A stretch of 64,000 bases of DNA. Source: Corynebacterium sp. J010B-136. GTDB taxonomy: Bacteria > Actinomycetota > Actinomycetes > Mycobacteriales > Mycobacteriaceae. Both the position numbers and the translations under genes were made by a program. The DNA is taken from NCBI RefSeq assembly GCF_002967075.1, contig NZ_PUGE01000001.1, positions 310,001-374,000 of the forward strand, written 5' to 3'. Below the pieces are notes generated by a model that saw nothing but the letters and a program-made list of their open reading frames with translations, was not told the DNA's origin and searched no databases. Shown one piece after another: positions 26,260-35,695 of this stretch. Positions within the stretch are counted from its first letter, which is position 1. Every line of letters starts with the position of its first letter.

Positions 26260-27498
26260 ATGAGCTCACGCGCGATTGTTCCGATTAAAATTTCTTTAAC
26301 TGAAGGCGACTACTATACTCTTTGGGCCCCGAAATGGCGCCAGCAAGGCACCGAATGGCAGGCCCTTTTAGGCGATGATGAATCTGTCTTGGGCTTTCGC
26401 ACTGAAGCAGAGCTTTTGACCTTCATTGAATCCGATAAACCACATGATCTTAAAGACCACCCAGAGTGGGAAGAGTTTAATCAGGGTCCAGCAAACCGCG
26501 TCAGCCCCGAAGAGCGTGATACCTACGATCTCATCGGAACTCCAGAATTTTTAGCCGGCCGCCCGAGCCACACCAATATCTCCGCTGTGGCACGCAACTT
26601 CCAGATGGCAGAGGTCATCGCATCAGTTACAGCTGCGCAACAAACCAGCATTTTCTTCGCCAGCCACTCCCTGCTGCGCAACGCTGCACGCGGTTTGGAC
26701 CATTTCTCTGGCGAGCAAGGTTTGCAGGAATGGACTGCAATTGGTCGCATTGTCTTGACCAATTGGCAAAAAGTCATTGATGACCTCGACGCCCAGGTCC
26801 GCATCGTGCCTTCTACTGAGTTCAACGAAGACACGGTTACCTCCGCTGCATCAAAGATTTCCACTGCGAAACAGGCTGCTCAAGAAAAGCGCGAACAATT
26901 AGAACAGCAGCGCAAGGAAGAAAAGCAGGCGGCAGATCCTTATGATGGATCCGCGTGGGCTGCTGCCGGTATCGACCCAGTCAAAATCACCATCGATGCA
27001 CGTTCGGTTTACACCCTGCGCACTTATATCGGTGAATCCCCCGTCTTTTTGGGCAAGTGGGGCGAAATCTTCACCTTCCCATCGTCCAAGCAGCTCATGC
27101 GTTGGATCATGGAAAATGATGATCACGACCTAGCACGCGTTAGCACCTGGGAAGAATTGGTCACCGCGGCAAATGCCGGCGAACTCGAATTTATAGTTCA
27201 CCCAGATAACCAGTACACCTTCAATGGCATCGTGCGTGATATCACCAAGGGCCCAGAAGCTGTTGATGCACAGCAGATGAGCAGCTGCTATGAAATCTGC
27301 GCGGATGCTGCTGACTGGGCCGGAGATGACTCGATTAACTCGTATATGCTGCAGCACCCACGTTTCCAGGACTACCTGGGATACATGCTGGGTTCAACCG
27401 AGACCGCAGGTTATGTTCCTTCCAAGCCCTTCAATGATCACGCAGAGGCGTGGAAGGGCCTCGAAGAAATGCTGACGAAGCGTTTTTCGAAGTTCTAA
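26260..27498 (+). CDS. Conserved hypothetical protein with an internal duplication
   Basis: 412 residues, acidic, soluble, with no signal peptide. Residues about 7-73 and 239-301 look like copies of one unit: both run from a hydrophobic P-(I/V)-K-I strand through Y-T-L, a W and an F-x-(S/T) segment to an HDL....WEE ending. Residues about 203-232 form a charged coiled-coil-like helix rich in Glu, Gln and Lys. I know similar actinobacterial proteins only as hypothetical. The ATG at 26260 gives an MSSRAIVPIKI start; an upstream extension overlapping the hydrolase is rejected. It follows the NlpC/P60 gene by 22 nt and may be co-transcribed. Confidence 0.75.
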   Translation: MSSRAIVPIKISLTEGDYYTLWAPKWRQQGTEWQALLGDDESVLGFRTEAELLTFIESDKPHDLKDHPEWEEFNQGPANRVSPEERDTYDLIGTPEFLAGRPSHTNISAVARNFQMAEVIASVTAAQQTSIFFASHSLLRNAARGLDHFSGEQGLQEWTAIGRIVLTNWQKVIDDLDAQVRIVPSTEFNEDTVTSAASKISTAKQAAQEKREQLEQQRKEEKQAADPYDGSAWAAAGIDPVKITIDARSVYTLRTYIGESPVFLGKWGEIFTFPSSKQLMRWIMENDDHDLARVSTWEELVTAANAGELEFIVHPDNQYTFNGIVRDITKGPEAVDAQQMSSCYEICADAADWAGDDSINSYMLQHPRFQDYLGYMLGSTETAGYVPSKPFNDHAEAWKGLEEMLTKRFSKF

Positions 27499-27507
27499 CT
27501 CCGCCAG

Positions 27508-28656
27508 CTAATCCGTTTCCAAAGCTTCACGCAGCGCCGCAATAAGATCTGCGTGAAGCTTTGCTGTTTTCTCCGACTGTGGCGCCAGGTGGTCGAACCC
27601 GTGATAGGCACCCTCATAAGAAATAAATTCCACGGGAACGCCGGCTTTATCTAAGCGCTGCGCGAAGGTTAAAGCCTCGGGGTAAAACAAGTCCAAATCC
27701 CCAATGCCAATCCACGTCGGCGGGCAATCTGTGAGGTCCTCGCGATACAGCGGTGACGCATAGGGCGCTAATTCTGAGTCCAAATGGTCATTGCCTAAAT
27801 ACAGGTTCCATGCTGCGGCATTCAACCGCGCGGTCCAGATAAACTGCCCCCATGAGCGCTCATGGGCATCAAATCCCGCGCTAGAGACATTGCCGCTTTG
27901 GTGGTCCAGCATGGGATAGACCAAGCCTTGAAAGGCAACGGGGTGCCCGTCATCAATCGCCCGCTGCACGATGCCTGCCGCCAGACCACCACCAGCGCTA
28001 TCGCCACACACGGCAATGCGCTGCGGATCAACTCCCAATTCTTCCGCATTATCTTGCACCCAACGCACCAGCGCATAGCAATCATCAAGGTCCGCCGGAA
28101 AAGGAGCTTGATTGGCTTTCCGGTAGCTCGGCGCGAAGACCGAGATATTTAATTCATCAGCAATCTTCGCGTTCTGTGGGTCATAAAATCCGGGCGTACC
28201 AATCAGGTGCCCGCCGCCATGCGTCCAGATCATCGCTGGGCGCAGGGGTGCTGGAGCAGATGCTCCAGCACCCCTTAACCGTTGCGGCACAATATGCCGC
28301 GCGCTAAACGGATGCCCATCATCAGGGCTTTCACCATCAATGAGGCGGATGTCAACGTCGCGGTCGGTCTCTCTAATCGCATCAATTTTAGAGACCAAAC
28401 CCATGATAAATAACATCAACGCCGGCGAAATAACGTGGTTGGGAAGATACAACGACCAAGTCCGCAACTCAGGATCCACCTGGCGCAGATACGGCTCCCG
28501 GCTTTCCTTATAAGCCTTGAGCCCCGCACCTAAAGCCCCGACGCTAAAAGCGCCCACACCAAGGGCCACGGCAGCGGACGCAATTTCACGTGCCTTAGGC
28601 GTCGTCTTCAGGTTCTTGGGCGTCTTCGGCAAACTCGGTGTCAGAAAGTTCTTCAT
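27508..28656 (-). CDS. Alpha/beta hydrolase (HSL/esterase type)
   Basis: 382 residues. Hormone-sensitive-lipase-type esterase fold: oxyanion motif HGGGH, nucleophile motif GDSAGGG, a late D in IGIGDLDLFYPEAL and the final GAYHGFDH with the catalytic His. Substrate unknown; probably short acyl esters. The N-terminus contains a hydrophobic Ala/Gly-rich stretch (AAVALGVGAFSVGALGAGL) that may be a membrane anchor. If the ATG at 28656 is used, the gene overlaps the end of the preceding gene by 62 nt; in-frame TTG codons downstream are alternatives and no ribosome site decides. The 3' end converges on the duplicated protein gene 9 nt away. Confidence 0.8.
   Translation of the reverse strand: MKNFLTPSLPKTPKNLKTTPKAREIASAAVALGVGAFSVGALGAGLKAYKESREPYLRQVDPELRTWSLYLPNHVISPALMLFIMGLVSKIDAIRETDRDVDIRLIDGESPDDGHPFSARHIVPQRLRGAGASAPAPLRPAMIWTHGGGHLIGTPGFYDPQNAKIADELNISVFAPSYRKANQAPFPADLDDCYALVRWVQDNAEELGVDPQRIAVCGDSAGGGLAAGIVQRAIDDGHPVAFQGLVYPMLDHQSGNVSSAGFDAHERSWGQFIWTARLNAAAWNLYLGNDHLDSELAPYASPLYREDLTDCPPTWIGIGDLDLFYPEALTFAQRLDKAGVPVEFISYEGAYHGFDHLAPQSEKTAKLHADLIAALREALETD
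27521..27566 (+). terminator. Terminator embedded in the hydrolase 3' coding end
   Basis: Arms AAAGCTTCACGCAG (27521-27534) and 27549-27562 are perfect 14-bp complements with a 14-nt loop, followed by GCTGTTTT. It suits termination of the rightward gene ending at 27498, yet lies wholly inside the leftward hydrolase coding sequence. Confidence 0.7.
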
Positions 28657-29518
28657 AAGCAGGCAAGATCACGCTTTCAATCAGGTGCTGGCGATGTTCC
28701 TGGGTACTAAAGCTATTTTGCATCGCAGCCACGGTCAGCTCAAAGAATTCCTCCAGGCCATAACCTAAAGCTTCATTGAGCGAGACAAATTGCTCGGTCA
28801 ATGCAGATTCTCCCACCGCGCAGGTAAAGCCCAACTGCTGCAACAGCGGCAAGGGGTGATCCGCCAAAGAATCTACTTCCTCGGCGGCGATATTTTCATC
28901 GGGAGTAATCTCCACCGCGATGTGTCGATCCCGAATCCAGCTGGTCAGCTTACCTGGGGCAATTCCTTCGACAGTCGCGGAAAAGTCATCGATGATATCC
29001 ACACCAGCAGCAATGCGGGTAGCACCAGCTTTAACGCCAGCTTCAATATCGTCAAAGCCACCATCGATGACAAAAGGTACGAAACTATCCTGCAGCTTGG
29101 CCAAAACCCCTGCGTGCGCGGCAACATTCTCGCCAACTAGCGCAAAGCCCGCGACCTCGTCGTGGGCAATGGCAGCATCGGCAATCTCTGCGACATTCGC
29201 TGCTTGGGTATCGGCGCTCAGGATAATGCGTGCATCGACGTCGTGGGAATGAAGCGCGGAAGTGGCCTGCGCGATGACATCGCTAAGCAATGCTTCACTT
29301 GTCGATGCATCGTCTGCGTCCGCAAAATCATTCGGGTTTAAGCGCAACTCGGCGTAAATCACATTATCGGCCTGCAGCTTGTCCAGGACGGTTTTCACGG
29401 CGTCAGAAACACTGTGCCCTGCGGCAACCTTCGCAGCAAGGGCTACTTTGGGCAAGGAAGCCAAAGTGTCGGCGGAAGAATCTTTGTTTTCTGGGCTAAT
29501 TAAAGGTGCGTCATACAT
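28595..29518 (-). CDS. Degenerate adenosine-deaminase-like protein, probably not a deaminase
   Basis: 307 residues whose overall pattern follows adenosine deaminase (YAELRLNP, then strand/helix pairs, and a C-terminal LTEQFVSLNEALGYGLEEFFELTVAAMQNSF segment quoted in part). The N-terminal H-x-H zinc motif is absent; the HAGE motif is replaced by VIDGG; the following RIGHG by RIAAG; and the late T-D-D-P by a VGES-like segment. The zinc site and catalytic acid are therefore missing. By position beside upp it corresponds to mycobacterial add. The ATG at 29518 has AGGA 8 nt upstream; earlier ATGs at 29527 and 29554 are poorly placed. Function unknown. Confidence 0.7.
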   Translation of the reverse strand: MYDAPLISPENKDSSADTLASLPKVALAAKVAAGHSVSDAVKTVLDKLQADNVIYAELRLNPNDFADADDASTSEALLSDVIAQATSALHSHDVDARIILSADTQAANVAEIADAAIAHDEVAGFALVGENVAAHAGVLAKLQDSFVPFVIDGGFDDIEAGVKAGATRIAAGVDIIDDFSATVEGIAPGKLTSWIRDRHIAVEITPDENIAAEEVDSLADHPLPLLQQLGFTCAVGESALTEQFVSLNEALGYGLEEFFELTVAAMQNSFSTQEHRQHLIESVILPAYEELSDTEFAEDAQEPEDDA

Positions 29519-29557
29519 GGGAGCCATCCTAAGCCTGAGCCTAAGATATTGCATACA

Positions 29558-30973
29558 ATGACTGTCTTTTCCTCTCGCACTACCACTTCCGAAGCTAAAC
29601 CCACTGGTACTGGAACTACTCCACGACGCTTGCGGTTATCGTTGAATACCTTTGTTGCCACCGCAGTCAGCGCGGCAATTCTTAGCACCTCCGTCCCGGC
29701 GGTGTTGGCGCAAGATTTAGAACCCACAGAACAGGGTCTTACTGGGGTATTTGATGGGCTTTTCGATGACACCCCGCTAGGCGAAGAGGAAGAAGATGCA
29801 CCTGCTTCATCGACCCGCGAGGCCGCACCCAATACTGATAATTGCCCGCAGGCACTGCTTCCCCCAGAACCTGTCACAACCTCTGAAGTAGTAGCACCTG
29901 GTCAGCAATCCCCAGCGCCTTTGCCCGAGGTGCAAGATTCCAACTGTGGAGTGCAAGCTCCTGCTGGATTCGACGTCAATGATGACGTGCGCGCATCCGC
30001 GTGGATGGTCTCTGACCTGGATACCGGGGAGATTGTAGCGATGAAAGATCCCCACGGCCGCTATCGTCCGGCTTCTATTCTTAAAGTCCTGCTGGCGCTC
30101 GAGGCTATCGATGAGTTGGATTTGAAGAAGGTGGTCATTGGCACCGACGAAGATGCAGCTATCGATGGCTCCGCCGTGGGCCTTGGCCCCGGGGGCCGCT
30201 ATACCGTCGAGCAGCTTTTGCAAGGCCTACTTATGGCCTCTGGCAATGATGCCGCGCACGCGTTGGCGCAACAGCTCGGCGGCGATGAGGAGACTTTAAC
30301 CAAGATCAACAAGCTCGCGACTGATCTGGGTGCTCGCTCTACCTTCGCGGCTAGCTACTCTGGCCTCGATGCACCAGGTATGTCTACCTCGGCAGCCGAT
30401 ATGGCGCTGCTTTATACCGCAGCTTTTGAAAACCCCACCTTTGCTCGCATCGTGGGCACCGACAGCGTGAAATTTCCCGGCTACGGTGATTTAGAAGGCT
30501 ACGAGCTGGGCAATGACAATGGCCTCTTTATGAATGACCCCGATGGAATTGGTGGTAAGACCGGCTATACCGATGATGCCAACCACACCTTCGTTGGTGC
30601 CTTAGACCGCGATGGGCGCCGGCTGATGGCGGTCATTTTGGACACCACCATCGACCACGGTCCCCGTGCGTGGGAGCAAGCACAAATGCTTCTCGATGAA
30701 GCCTATAAGATTCCCGCCGGCCAAGGCGTCTCGTCTCTGGAGGAAACAGAGAAAATCACCAAAGAAGAAGAAACACCTGCTGCTACCGCAACAGCGGCGA
30801 ATGCAGAAAATGTATCAGCACCTGATGCGGCATCGGCAGCAGAAAGCCCCACTCACCCAACCTGGATGCCGTGGCTGATTGTGGCCGGTGTAGCAGTGCT
30901 GGTTCTTGTAATTATTTCTTCTTTACTACTTCTGCGTTCGCCCAGCGGTCGTGGGCGCCACGCTGCTCGTTAG
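29558..30973 (+). CDS. dacA: D-alanyl-D-alanine carboxypeptidase (PBP5/DacA type)
   Basis: 471 residues of the S11 penicillin-binding family, which trims the terminal D-Ala from peptidoglycan stem peptides. Seen: a Sec signal or N-terminal membrane segment (TFVATAVSAAILSTSVPAVLA, about 31-51), an acidic Pro-rich region to about 135, the S-x-x-K motif SILK with Ser173 and Lys176, SGN at 228-230, KTG at 334-336, a Glu/Ala-rich linker and a C-terminal membrane helix before a basic RGRHAAR tail. The start ATG lies just after TAAGAT at 29542, possibly a leaderless promoter, and 39 nt from the divergent gene's start. Confidence 0.92.
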   Translation: MTVFSSRTTTSEAKPTGTGTTPRRLRLSLNTFVATAVSAAILSTSVPAVLAQDLEPTEQGLTGVFDGLFDDTPLGEEEEDAPASSTREAAPNTDNCPQALLPPEPVTTSEVVAPGQQSPAPLPEVQDSNCGVQAPAGFDVNDDVRASAWMVSDLDTGEIVAMKDPHGRYRPASILKVLLALEAIDELDLKKVVIGTDEDAAIDGSAVGLGPGGRYTVEQLLQGLLMASGNDAAHALAQQLGGDEETLTKINKLATDLGARSTFAASYSGLDAPGMSTSAADMALLYTAAFENPTFARIVGTDSVKFPGYGDLEGYELGNDNGLFMNDPDGIGGKTGYTDDANHTFVGALDRDGRRLMAVILDTTIDHGPRAWEQAQMLLDEAYKIPAGQGVSSLEETEKITKEEETPAATATAANAENVSAPDAASAAESPTHPTWMPWLIVAGVAVLVLVIISSLLLLRSPSGRGRHAAR

Positions 30974-31895
30974 CTGGGTTGATAGTAAATTGCGTTGCTA
31001 CCGCACCGATGAAACCGATGGTTTGGCCGAGCCCTGGCACAATCAGGATGCTTCTAAACCACTGGCGTTTAATGGATTGCTCGATGCTGAGCTTTTCATG
31101 CGTATCAACATCGCGCACCCGGTAGCCCATCATCAGCTTCGCTGGGGAACCGCCGAAGGCAACTTCGGTGCCGACAAAAATTACTGCCATCAACACTCCG
31201 GCGATAACGCTGGCGAATATCGAGTCACCGGCGAGCAGCCCCAAAGGCACAATCGATAGCAAGAAATAATCTAAAAAGGCCATGCCCACTCGCGTGCTCG
31301 ACGACGGGCGATCAGCAATCCGGCTATCCACTGGAGTTTGATATAAACCCTGTGCCTGCTGCGGAACCATCTGCTGGTGCTGATAATTGGCTTGCTGATA
31401 CGGGTTGAAAGGCTGCGCGTACGGGCTTTGCGCCGGCTGCTGGGGCTGTGCATAAGGCGCCGCATACGGAGGCTGCTGCTGTGATTGGGCTTGCGGCTGT
31501 TGCTGGGGCTGCGGCGGAATAAAAGACTGCCTCTGCGGCCCTTGCTGGGGGCTTCCCTGCGGACTCGACCAGCCGTGAGTCTGCGGCGGGTTCTCGCTCA
31601 CGTTCATACGCGTAACCGGATCAGGCCAGCTCCCGAAATTAGCGAGATGCTCAATTTCCGGCCAGGTAATCTTCCGTCCGGCCGAAATGGCGTCATCATA
31701 GTGCTTGCGCACCTCAGGCTTGGACAAGATGGAGTAGCACAGTTGAATCTCCTTGCGGCGCGGATCATTTGCCGTCACACCATGGCTTTCTAGGTCTGCA
31801 TCGCGCGCAGCCAGCAAAATGCCAAGGGCCGCGCATTCATCGGCGCTATCAAGCTTCATGTGCTTGTACAGATCAGGAGCAAAACTGTGACTCAT
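30912..31895 (-). CDS. RDD-family membrane protein with J-domain-like N-terminus
   Basis: 327 residues. Residues 1-70 resemble a DnaJ-like helical hairpin lacking HPD (CYSILSKPEVRKHYDDAI matches the end of J domains). Residues about 100-195 are a Gln/Pro/Tyr-rich low-complexity segment. The C-terminal part is an RDD domain with hydrophobic helices (FLDYFLLSIVPLGLLAG; SVIAGVLMAVIFVGTEVAFGG shortened) and the family's Arg-Asp pattern (GYRVRDVDT). Function unknown; RDD proteins are linked to transport or cell-envelope roles. The 3' end overlaps the dacA 3' coding end by 62 nt on the opposite strand. The ATG at 31895 was chosen because upstream in-frame sequence is not protein-like. Confidence 0.75.
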   Translation of the reverse strand: MSHSFAPDLYKHMKLDSADECAALGILLAARDADLESHGVTANDPRRKEIQLCYSILSKPEVRKHYDDAISAGRKITWPEIEHLANFGSWPDPVTRMNVSENPPQTHGWSSPQGSPQQGPQRQSFIPPQPQQQPQAQSQQQPPYAAPYAQPQQPAQSPYAQPFNPYQQANYQHQQMVPQQAQGLYQTPVDSRIADRPSSSTRVGMAFLDYFLLSIVPLGLLAGDSIFASVIAGVLMAVIFVGTEVAFGGSPAKLMMGYRVRDVDTHEKLSIEQSIKRQWFRSILIVPGLGQTIGFIGAVATQFTINPANEQRGAHDRWANAEVVKKK

Positions 31896-32003
31896 ATGCC
31901 CAACTATAGCGTGCGACTTACACATCCAACAGGGGACTAATCCAACCTCAGTGGATCCCCTGACCCTTACCCCAACCCCATTATTCAAGGTCGGGCGGAA
32001 GTA

Positions 32004-33086
32004 TTATTTGCGGCGCAACAGCGCAACCGCACCGGCGCCAATCGCGCCGATGGCAGCGCCAGCGCCGAAGCTGGCTCCAGCAGAAGGACCAGAAGAGATT
32101 TCCTGGCGCACTCGGATGACAGCTGGTTCGGGAACAGAGGGCTCTTCCAAAGCCAGGGATTCTTCAGTAGTCGCAGTCCAGGCGTTGATGTACATGACCA
32201 CGCGCCAGATCAGATACATCATGACCATCAACACGATGACCGGGCCGAAGACTGCACCGGCTGGATTACCAGTAGCCGAAGAGATGATGACGGTAGAAAG
32301 CTGCTTGATAGCTTCCAGCGCGATGGCACCCAGTGCTGCGCCCTTGACACCGGATTTCAGCGGAACCTTGGTGCGCGGCAGGACTACAATCATCCACCAC
32401 ATCACCAGGAAGTTCGCCAGCAAACCAATAGCCAGACCAGCAGCGAAGATAACCCAGTTCATGCCTGGGAAGTGGTCTAGGCCAATCCAATCAAATACCT
32501 TCGGGATGATGCCCGAGGTACCAGCAGCAGTAACGCCAAAGGCCAAAATTAAGGCAACGAGCAAACCAATCAGGCCAAGCAAGTCATTAATCTTCTTAAC
32601 CAGGAAGTTGCCGCCGCCTTCGTTAGCATCGAGTCCCCACATGGCAGAAATACCGATGCGCAGGTTATTCATCCAACCCAGTCCAGACCACAAAGTGGTC
32701 AGACCAGCGACACCAAACATGGCGCCGCGTTGGTCAATGGCGGTAACCAACAGCTGGTTGATGGTCTCGCCCAAATCACCTTCGACTGCCCCGGTGATGG
32801 CATCTTGGACTTGCTGCATCAAGTCATCGCGGTTGGCCAGCACGGTTGCCACGACTGCGACCATCAGCATGAAGAGTGGGAAAATCGCCAAAACCGAATA
32901 GTAGGTAACGCCGGCTGAAAACTGGTTGCCGCCCTGCGCTGTGTACCGGTTTTGCATGCGCATGATGTGGTCGACAAAGCCAGAACGTTCACGAATTTTA
33001 TCAACCGCGCCCGGCTCATCTTGCCGGGTGCGTTCAATGCCGGATTCATCAGTCCTGTTGTCACGAGGCTTCGTTGGAGCAGCCAT
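32004..33086 (-). CDS. YihY/BrkB-family (YhjD) inner membrane protein
   Basis: 360 residues with six predicted membrane helices (for example YSVLAIFPLFMLMVAVVATVL, listed as a helix near the first third) and the family pattern QGGNQFSAGVTYYSVLAIFP. Members were once called ribonuclease BN but no RNase activity is established; envelope transport is suspected. The N-terminal 35 residues are charged and soluble; the C-terminus is Gly/Ala-rich (SAGASFGAGAAIGAIGAGAV) before LLRRK. The ATG at 33086 has AAGG 8 nt upstream. Together with trpS on the same strand the order trpS-yhjD is conserved in corynebacteria; the 55-nt gap allows co-transcription. Confidence 0.85.
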   Translation of the reverse strand: MAAPTKPRDNRTDESGIERTRQDEPGAVDKIRERSGFVDHIMRMQNRYTAQGGNQFSAGVTYYSVLAIFPLFMLMVAVVATVLANRDDLMQQVQDAITGAVEGDLGETINQLLVTAIDQRGAMFGVAGLTTLWSGLGWMNNLRIGISAMWGLDANEGGGNFLVKKINDLLGLIGLLVALILAFGVTAAGTSGIIPKVFDWIGLDHFPGMNWVIFAAGLAIGLLANFLVMWWMIVVLPRTKVPLKSGVKGAALGAIALEAIKQLSTVIISSATGNPAGAVFGPVIVLMVMMYLIWRVVMYINAWTATTEESLALEEPSVPEPAVIRVRQEISSGPSAGASFGAGAAIGAIGAGAVALLRRK

Positions 33087-33141
33087 TGTCAAGGCCTTTC
33101 TATGAAACGTTCAGCGGGCTTTTACCTAGCGTAGATCGGAT

Positions 33142-34239
<1,098 letters not shown>

Positions 34240-34252
34240 CTAAAAAGCCGTA

Positions 34253-34308
34253 AAAGCGCCTTGTCCGGAGCACACGAAATTTGTGTGTCTATCCGGCCAA
34301 GGCGCTTT
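34253..34308 (-). terminator. Strong hairpin between the small membrane protein gene and trpS
   Basis: Arms 34298-34308 and 34253-34263 pair over 11 bp (CAAGGCGCTTT), extended by TCCGG/CCGGA and an inner ACAC/GTGT. On the minus strand it is followed by TACGGCTTTTTAGG. Position fits termination of the upstream gene; an attenuator role for trpS is possible but unsupported. Confidence 0.75.
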
Positions 34309-34353
34309 ATGAAGGAAAGTTTAAGAAATCACGCTATTGACAAGCGTTCTTTC

Positions 34354-34545
34354 TTAAATCTTGCGGCTCGTTGGAGAGATAACGTCAAGGGTTGTTGCCA
34401 AGCCAGCGACGAGGAATGCGCCACCTGCGGACATAACGATCAACGGAGCAAGGAAAGCGAAGGACGGACCAACTACGGTCCACCACCAAATACCCACGAC
34501 GAGCCCAATGACTCCGAGGACGTAGTAAAGAATTGCTTGCGACAT
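34354..34545 (-). CDS. Small two-helix membrane protein
   Basis: 63 residues: helix one about 4-27 with a Trp triplet (GIWWWTVVG), helix two about 28-52 (FLAPLIVMSAGGAFLVAGLA), and a short polar tail. GGAG lies 8 nt before the ATG and a strong terminator follows, so it is a complete transcription unit. Similar small proteins are conserved next to trpS or xth in corynebacteria and have no assigned function. Confidence 0.7.
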   Translation of the reverse strand: MSQAILYYVLGVIGLVVGIWWWTVVGPSFAFLAPLIVMSAGGAFLVAGLATTLDVISPTSRKI

Positions 34546-34673
34546 ACGGTCTACTCCATTGCTGTCATGACGGTAGCTACGTGAAATCAGGATAAAGCCA
34601 GCTTCACCAAATATTGTTCACAGGTAGTTTAGCACCCTCATAGCTAAAAACTAAGCTTTACCCCCAATCGCAC

Positions 34674-35582
34674 TTAGCTGTATTCCACCATCAAAGGCGA
34701 GTGGTCAGACCAGCGCTCTTCAACGCTTGGAGCCTTTTCTACCCAGCTGCGCTGTGCACGTTGCAGCATCGCATCGGTTGCCGCCTGGTAGTCGATGCGC
34801 CAGCCTGCGTCATTGTTAAAGGCCTGGCCGCGGTAGGTCCACCAGGTATAAGGACCTTCTGCCTCAGGCGCTAGTCGACGCGCCACGTCGAACCACTGCG
34901 GGTCCGCAGCTGCTTCCCAGTTGGTCTTGGTTTCATAGTCAATAATTCCCAGCCAGTCACCCAGACCCTTTTTCACCTGTGGTTCAGCGTCTGGGAACGC
35001 TCCGAAGACATGGTCCATAAAGGCGCGCTCTTCTGGCAGGTGGCCAGATTTCTTTTCATTCGGCTTGTTATTTTTCAGGTCTTGGGCGCGGTGGCAGATA
35101 TTCCAGTCGCCGCCGATGACCATCTCTGGATGCTGGTTAGCACGGTCTTTTAGGATTTCCGCGAATTCATCTAAGAAGTTGTACTTCTCATCCAGCTTCG
35201 GGGAGTTGGTATCACCCGATGGCAGATAGAGCGAAGCCACGCGCACACCAGCGGTGGTGGCCTCAATCCAACGGCCAGCTTCCAGGAAGGAGCCGAATCC
35301 GATCTCAACATCCGTTAATGGAGTACGCGATAAGATTCCGACCCCGGCGCGTCCCTTGGCGCCTGGGGTTAGGGCATCAGCCATGGCCAGGTGCCAGCCT
35401 GCTTCCAGCGCTGGTTTTAAAGCCAGCTCAGTTTGGGCTGGATTAGCGCGCACTTCTTGCATGAGCACGATGTCAGCGCTGGTTTCTTTCAACCATTCAT
35501 TCATTCCCAGGTTGAGTTCATTGCGCTGCTTGCAGGCAGCGCGAATACCGTTGACGTTGACCGAAGCGATAGTTAAAGACAT
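34674..35582 (-). CDS. xth: Exodeoxyribonuclease III (AP endonuclease)
   Basis: 302 residues of the EEP nuclease superfamily, acting on abasic sites and 3' ends in base-excision repair. Seen: IASVNVNGIRAA at the N-terminus, the metal-ligand Glu in IVLMQEVRA, VIGGDWNICHRAQDL with the catalytic Asp and Asn, and the C-terminal SDHSPLMVEY with the catalytic Asp-His. Relatives usually have 260-310 residues. No ribosome site is evident before the ATG. Confidence 0.92.
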   Translation of the reverse strand: MSLTIASVNVNGIRAACKQRNELNLGMNEWLKETSADIVLMQEVRANPAQTELALKPALEAGWHLAMADALTPGAKGRAGVGILSRTPLTDVEIGFGSFLEAGRWIEATTAGVRVASLYLPSGDTNSPKLDEKYNFLDEFAEILKDRANQHPEMVIGGDWNICHRAQDLKNNKPNEKKSGHLPEERAFMDHVFGAFPDAEPQVKKGLGDWLGIIDYETKTNWEAAADPQWFDVARRLAPEAEGPYTWWTYRGQAFNNDAGWRIDYQAATDAMLQRAQRSWVEKAPSVEERWSDHSPLMVEYS

Positions 35583-35666
35583 GGCAACATTCTAGCTACC
35601 AGCCAGGCTTCCCTGCTGCATCAGCCTTATCCTGCACATACTCCGTACATCTTCGGTACGACTTCG

Positions 35667-35695
35667 GTGACATTACTTGAAAAAAGTAACGTCAC
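35667..35695. terminator. Hairpin overlapping the MFS gene stop
   Basis: GTGACATTACTT (35667-35678) and AAGTAACGTCAC (35684-35695) pair over 11 of 12 positions with a 5-nt loop. The stop codon of the leftward MFS gene (35692-35694) lies in one arm. A second CGTAC/GTACG hairpin is at 35644-35660. Confidence 0.55.

Noticed and set aside
31951-32901. 316-codon frame opposite the YihY protein gene
   Set aside because: The opposite strand encodes a clear membrane protein; this frame is Pro/Thr/Lys-rich and has no features.
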